A stretch of 7,237 nt of DNA. It comes from CBFIJI01 sp965662885 (lineage in GTDB: Bacteria > Bacteroidota > Bacteroidia > Flavobacteriales > Flavobacteriaceae). Under the pieces are notes generated by a model. It ran no database searches and was not told the origin of the DNA. It saw only the letters and a program-made list of their open reading frames with translations. Positions 5,500 through 7,237 of this stretch are shown piece after piece. Every line of letters begins with the position of its first letter. Within the stretch, counting starts at the first letter, position 1. Made by a program: the position numbers and the translations under genes. The stretch spans positions 1 through 7,237 of the forward strand of contig CBFIJI010000105.1 in assembly GCA_965662885.1 (NCBI GenBank), written 5' to 3'.

Positions 5500-7122
5500 G
5501 TGGTTAAACAAAAAAGAATACAAAATTATTGGAGAGTCCCACTCATAATATTTGCTGTAATACATACGACTGCTGCACAGCAATCAACAGTTATAGATCA
5601 TAAGGGAAATAAAAAAGTTATCAGCTCAAACCGAGTAACAACAACAACAGCAACACCAACAGATGCCGTAATGGACGATTTATGGTTTGACACCAATAAC
5701 TCAGACAACGTCATCACAAGGGTATATGATGGAACCGTCTGGAAAGACATCACACAGAACGTTTGGAAAGTTAATGGAAATAGCGGGACCAACAGTTCAA
5801 ATAATTATCTTGGAACGACAGATCTTCAATCAGTCGTTATAAAATCAAATAATATCAAACGGTTGATTGTTCCTGCAACAGCAACAAACAACAGTGTAGT
5901 CCTATTTAGTAATCCAGGCTTATTCTCAGGTCAAGCAAGCAATACTTCAGCATTTTTAGGCATTGAACCCGATAATCTTGGAAATTCAATTTCACGTTTT
6001 CGAATTTCTGCTGGAAAAGAGGACAGTCGTGATGACGAACAAGGAGCTAGTATCGATTTGAATGGAAATTCAACTACTGAAAAAGCTGGCGTGATAAGTC
6101 TTATGGCCGGTAAAAGTGCTTCTCAGAGCTCTACAGCCATTGAATTTTTAACCAATAGTAATGGAAATAATCAACTCACTGCAGCGGTAATTACAGGAGA
6201 AGGAAAATTTGGCATTGGAACAGAAACCCCTAAGTCAGCTTTTGAAGTTGGAGTTCCATCCAATCATTCGGGGCCAATTATTTTGGGTGGAAACAATTTA
6301 AATAATGGGGTAACAGGAGGTAGTTTTTCTGTTGTCTTTGGAGCTACAAATTCTGCTACAGGAGATTATACCTCAATTACAGGTGGAAGAAATAATAGTG
6401 CCACAGGAAGGTATTCAACAATCCTTGGCGGAAGTGATAATACAACTTCTGGAGAATATTCAACAGTTAGTGGTGGACGCAGTAATAGTGCCTATTCCTA
6501 TGGTGAATGGGTTGGGGGACTCTATAGTGAAAGCTATGTTCCTAATAGCATTAACGGATGGAATGCAGATGATCGGTTGTTTGTTATTGGTAATGGAAAA
6601 AATAGCGGTGAACGCAATAATGCGGTCACTATCTTAAAAAGTGGTGCTGTGGGGATTGGCGTATCTTCGTCAAATATCATCTCTGAAAATATGTTAACTG
6701 TTAATGGGAATATTGTTGCAGTGGCACAGGGAACATTACAACCCGATTATGTTTTTGAATCCTACTTTGATAAACGGTCAAAATACAACCCCAGCTATCG
6801 AATGCTTTCATTGGATGAAATAGAAGCTTTTATTAGAAAAAATAAACATCTCCCAGGAGTTCAAAGTCGTGCAGATATTAAAAAGAAACAGGTATGGAAC
6901 ATTTCAGAAAACGTACGGACAAACCTAGAAAAAGTAGAAGAGCTATATCTATATACTATTTTACAAGAGAAAAAAATTAACGCTCAAAAGGAACTGCTTG
7001 AACAGCAAGAATTACAAATAAAAAGCTTAGAGTCTTTCATAACAGAACAAAATAAAGTATTTAGAGCAACTTTAAAACGTTTGAAAAAGCTGGAAAAGAA
7101 AGTATTTAATGGGGAAAAATGA
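5500..7122 (+). CDS. Exported tail-fibre/adhesin-like protein with YadA-head-like repeats and C-terminal coiled coil
   Basis: The product is a 540-residue exported fibre-like protein. The GTG at 5500 is the first usable start after an in-frame stop at 5485-5487, and it gives a signal peptide (KQKR, then VPLIIFAVIHTTAA) cut before Q27 or Q28. Residues 54-85 hold a DLWFDTNN...VYDGTVWKDI module. WKVNGNSGTNSSNNYLGTTD (89-108) is a phrase common in flavobacterial fibre-like proteins. Two 'GIGT/GIGV' units occur at about 236-250 and 382-402. Residues 271-330 are four 15-residue repeats like the YadA head. LFVIGNGKNSGERNNAVTIL (360-379) precedes the C-terminal segment 416-490 (DYVFE...LDEIEAFIRKNKHLPGV...LEKVEELYLY), typical of proteins annotated as 'tail fiber domain-containing' in Bacteroidota. 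Residues about 474-535 are predicted coiled coil rich in Lys/Glu/Leu. Oligomerisation, probably as trimers, and a surface or adhesive role are inferred. No type IX secretion signal or β-barrel anchor is visible. Confidence 0.88.
   Translation: MVKQKRIQNYWRVPLIIFAVIHTTAAQQSTVIDHKGNKKVISSNRVTTTTATPTDAVMDDLWFDTNNSDNVITRVYDGTVWKDITQNVWKVNGNSGTNSSNNYLGTTDLQSVVIKSNNIKRLIVPATATNNSVVLFSNPGLFSGQASNTSAFLGIEPDNLGNSISRFRISAGKEDSRDDEQGASIDLNGNSTTEKAGVISLMAGKSASQSSTAIEFLTNSNGNNQLTAAVITGEGKFGIGTETPKSAFEVGVPSNHSGPIILGGNNLNNGVTGGSFSVVFGATNSATGDYTSITGGRNNSATGRYSTILGGSDNTTSGEYSTVSGGRSNSAYSYGEWVGGLYSESYVPNSINGWNADDRLFVIGNGKNSGERNNAVTILKSGAVGIGVSSSNIISENMLTVNGNIVAVAQGTLQPDYVFESYFDKRSKYNPSYRMLSLDEIEAFIRKNKHLPGVQSRADIKKKQVWNISENVRTNLEKVEELYLYTILQEKKINAQKELLEQQELQIKSLESFITEQNKVFRATLKRLKKLEKKVFNGEK
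6310..6489 (+). repeat. Four 15-residue (45-base) tandem repeats, YadA-head-like
   Basis: The encoded units are VTGGSFSVVFGATNS, ATGDYTSITGGRNNS, ATGRYSTILGGSDNT and TSGEYSTVSGGRSNS (residues 271-330). A degenerate fifth unit (AYSYGEWVGG...) follows. The consensus is roughly (A/T)-(T/S)-G-x-(Y/F)-(S/T)-(T/S/V)-(I/V)-x-G-(G/A)-x-x-N-(S/T). The period and the Gly/Ser/Ala pattern resemble the parallel β-roll head repeats of trimeric autotransporter adhesins. The DNA copies differ at many positions, so the repeat is old at the nucleotide level and unlikely to slip readily. Confidence 0.8.
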
Positions 7123-7237
7123 CTTCGCTTATAATTAGGTCCTTTTTTAAAAAGTTTTGCTTTAAAAAAACTCGCATAAAAGAATAGTAATCCAAAATGT
7201 TTTTCCAAGTTTATAATAATTTGTTCTTTGATGTATA
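7123..7237. other. Terminal A/T-rich region without a supported gene
   Basis: These 115 bases follow the stop of the 540-aa gene. They contain a weak A/T-only inverted repeat (TTTTTTAAA 7143-7151 with TTTAAAAAA 7161-7169, 9-base loop) that could contribute to termination, but nothing GC-rich. The distal part (about 7205-7237) is promoter-like in composition, but no complete TAnnTTTG element is present. No start of a downstream gene can be supported. Confidence 0.5.
7143..7169 (+). terminator. Weak A/T inverted repeat after the 540-aa gene
   Basis: A 9-base arm, TTTTTTAAA (7143-7151), is complementary to TTTAAAAAA (7161-7169) across the loop AAGTTTTGC, starting 21 bases after the stop codon. 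The stem has no G-C pairs, so its stability is low. Such pairing is expected by chance in sequence of this composition. Its position after the last gene of the cluster is the only reason to list it. Confidence 0.25.

Noticed and set aside
6332..6637. An overlapping + frame of 101 codons rich in Leu/Ile/Gln across the repeat region
   Set aside because: It is the alternate-frame reading of the YadA-like repeats in the 540-aa gene; its regular pattern comes from the 45-base period, and the main frame has signal peptide and domain support.
7205..7237. Promoter for a downstream gene at the window end
   Set aside because: The sequence is A/T-rich with near matches only; no complete TAnnTTTG element and no downstream start codon can be seen.

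Overview
The window looks like chromosomal DNA of a member of the Bacteroidota, most likely class Flavobacteriia. The evidence is the low-GC, A/T-rich sequence, gene starts without Shine-Dalgarno sites, a TAnnTTTG-type promoter element, the style of the Dxs and PolA proteins, and three exported proteins built from modules very common in flavobacterial genomes. Each of these three has a predicted signal-peptidase cut directly before glutamine. All genes are on the + strand. I see no tRNA, rRNA, CRISPR array, insertion sequence or integrase.

Layout: bases 1-405 are the 3' end of dxs (isoprenoid precursor synthesis). After 49 bases comes a complete polA (455-3274), a three-domain DNA polymerase I whose 5'-nuclease, proofreading and polymerase catalytic residues all appear intact. 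A 121-base A/T-rich gap with a plausible promoter box separates this housekeeping part from an accessory-looking cluster. The cluster holds three exported modular proteins: 3396-4619 (407 aa), 4686-5345 (219 aa) and 5500-7122 (540 aa). The final 115 bases hold no supported gene.

The three exported proteins appear related by module shuffling. The first two share a C-terminal region of about 120-145 residues ending in a phage-tail-like strand motif (YRNG...). The first and third share short 'displayed-value' modules ending in an aromatic-G-x-x-W pattern. The third adds YadA-head-like 15-residue repeats and a C-terminal tail-fibre-type segment with a coiled coil. They are best read as a family of surface or extracellular fibre/adhesin-like proteins. 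Their function, and how they would cross the outer membrane, cannot be told from sequence, because none shows a recognisable type IX secretion C-terminal signal.

The most notable non-coding signals are a run of nine C's just upstream of the 219-aa gene, a candidate phase-variable tract, and a strong stem-loop (14 pairs, one bulge) after that gene. I did not find a clearly new defence or enzymatic system. The strongest lead is a possibly phase-variable, tandemly diversified surface-fibre locus next to polA.
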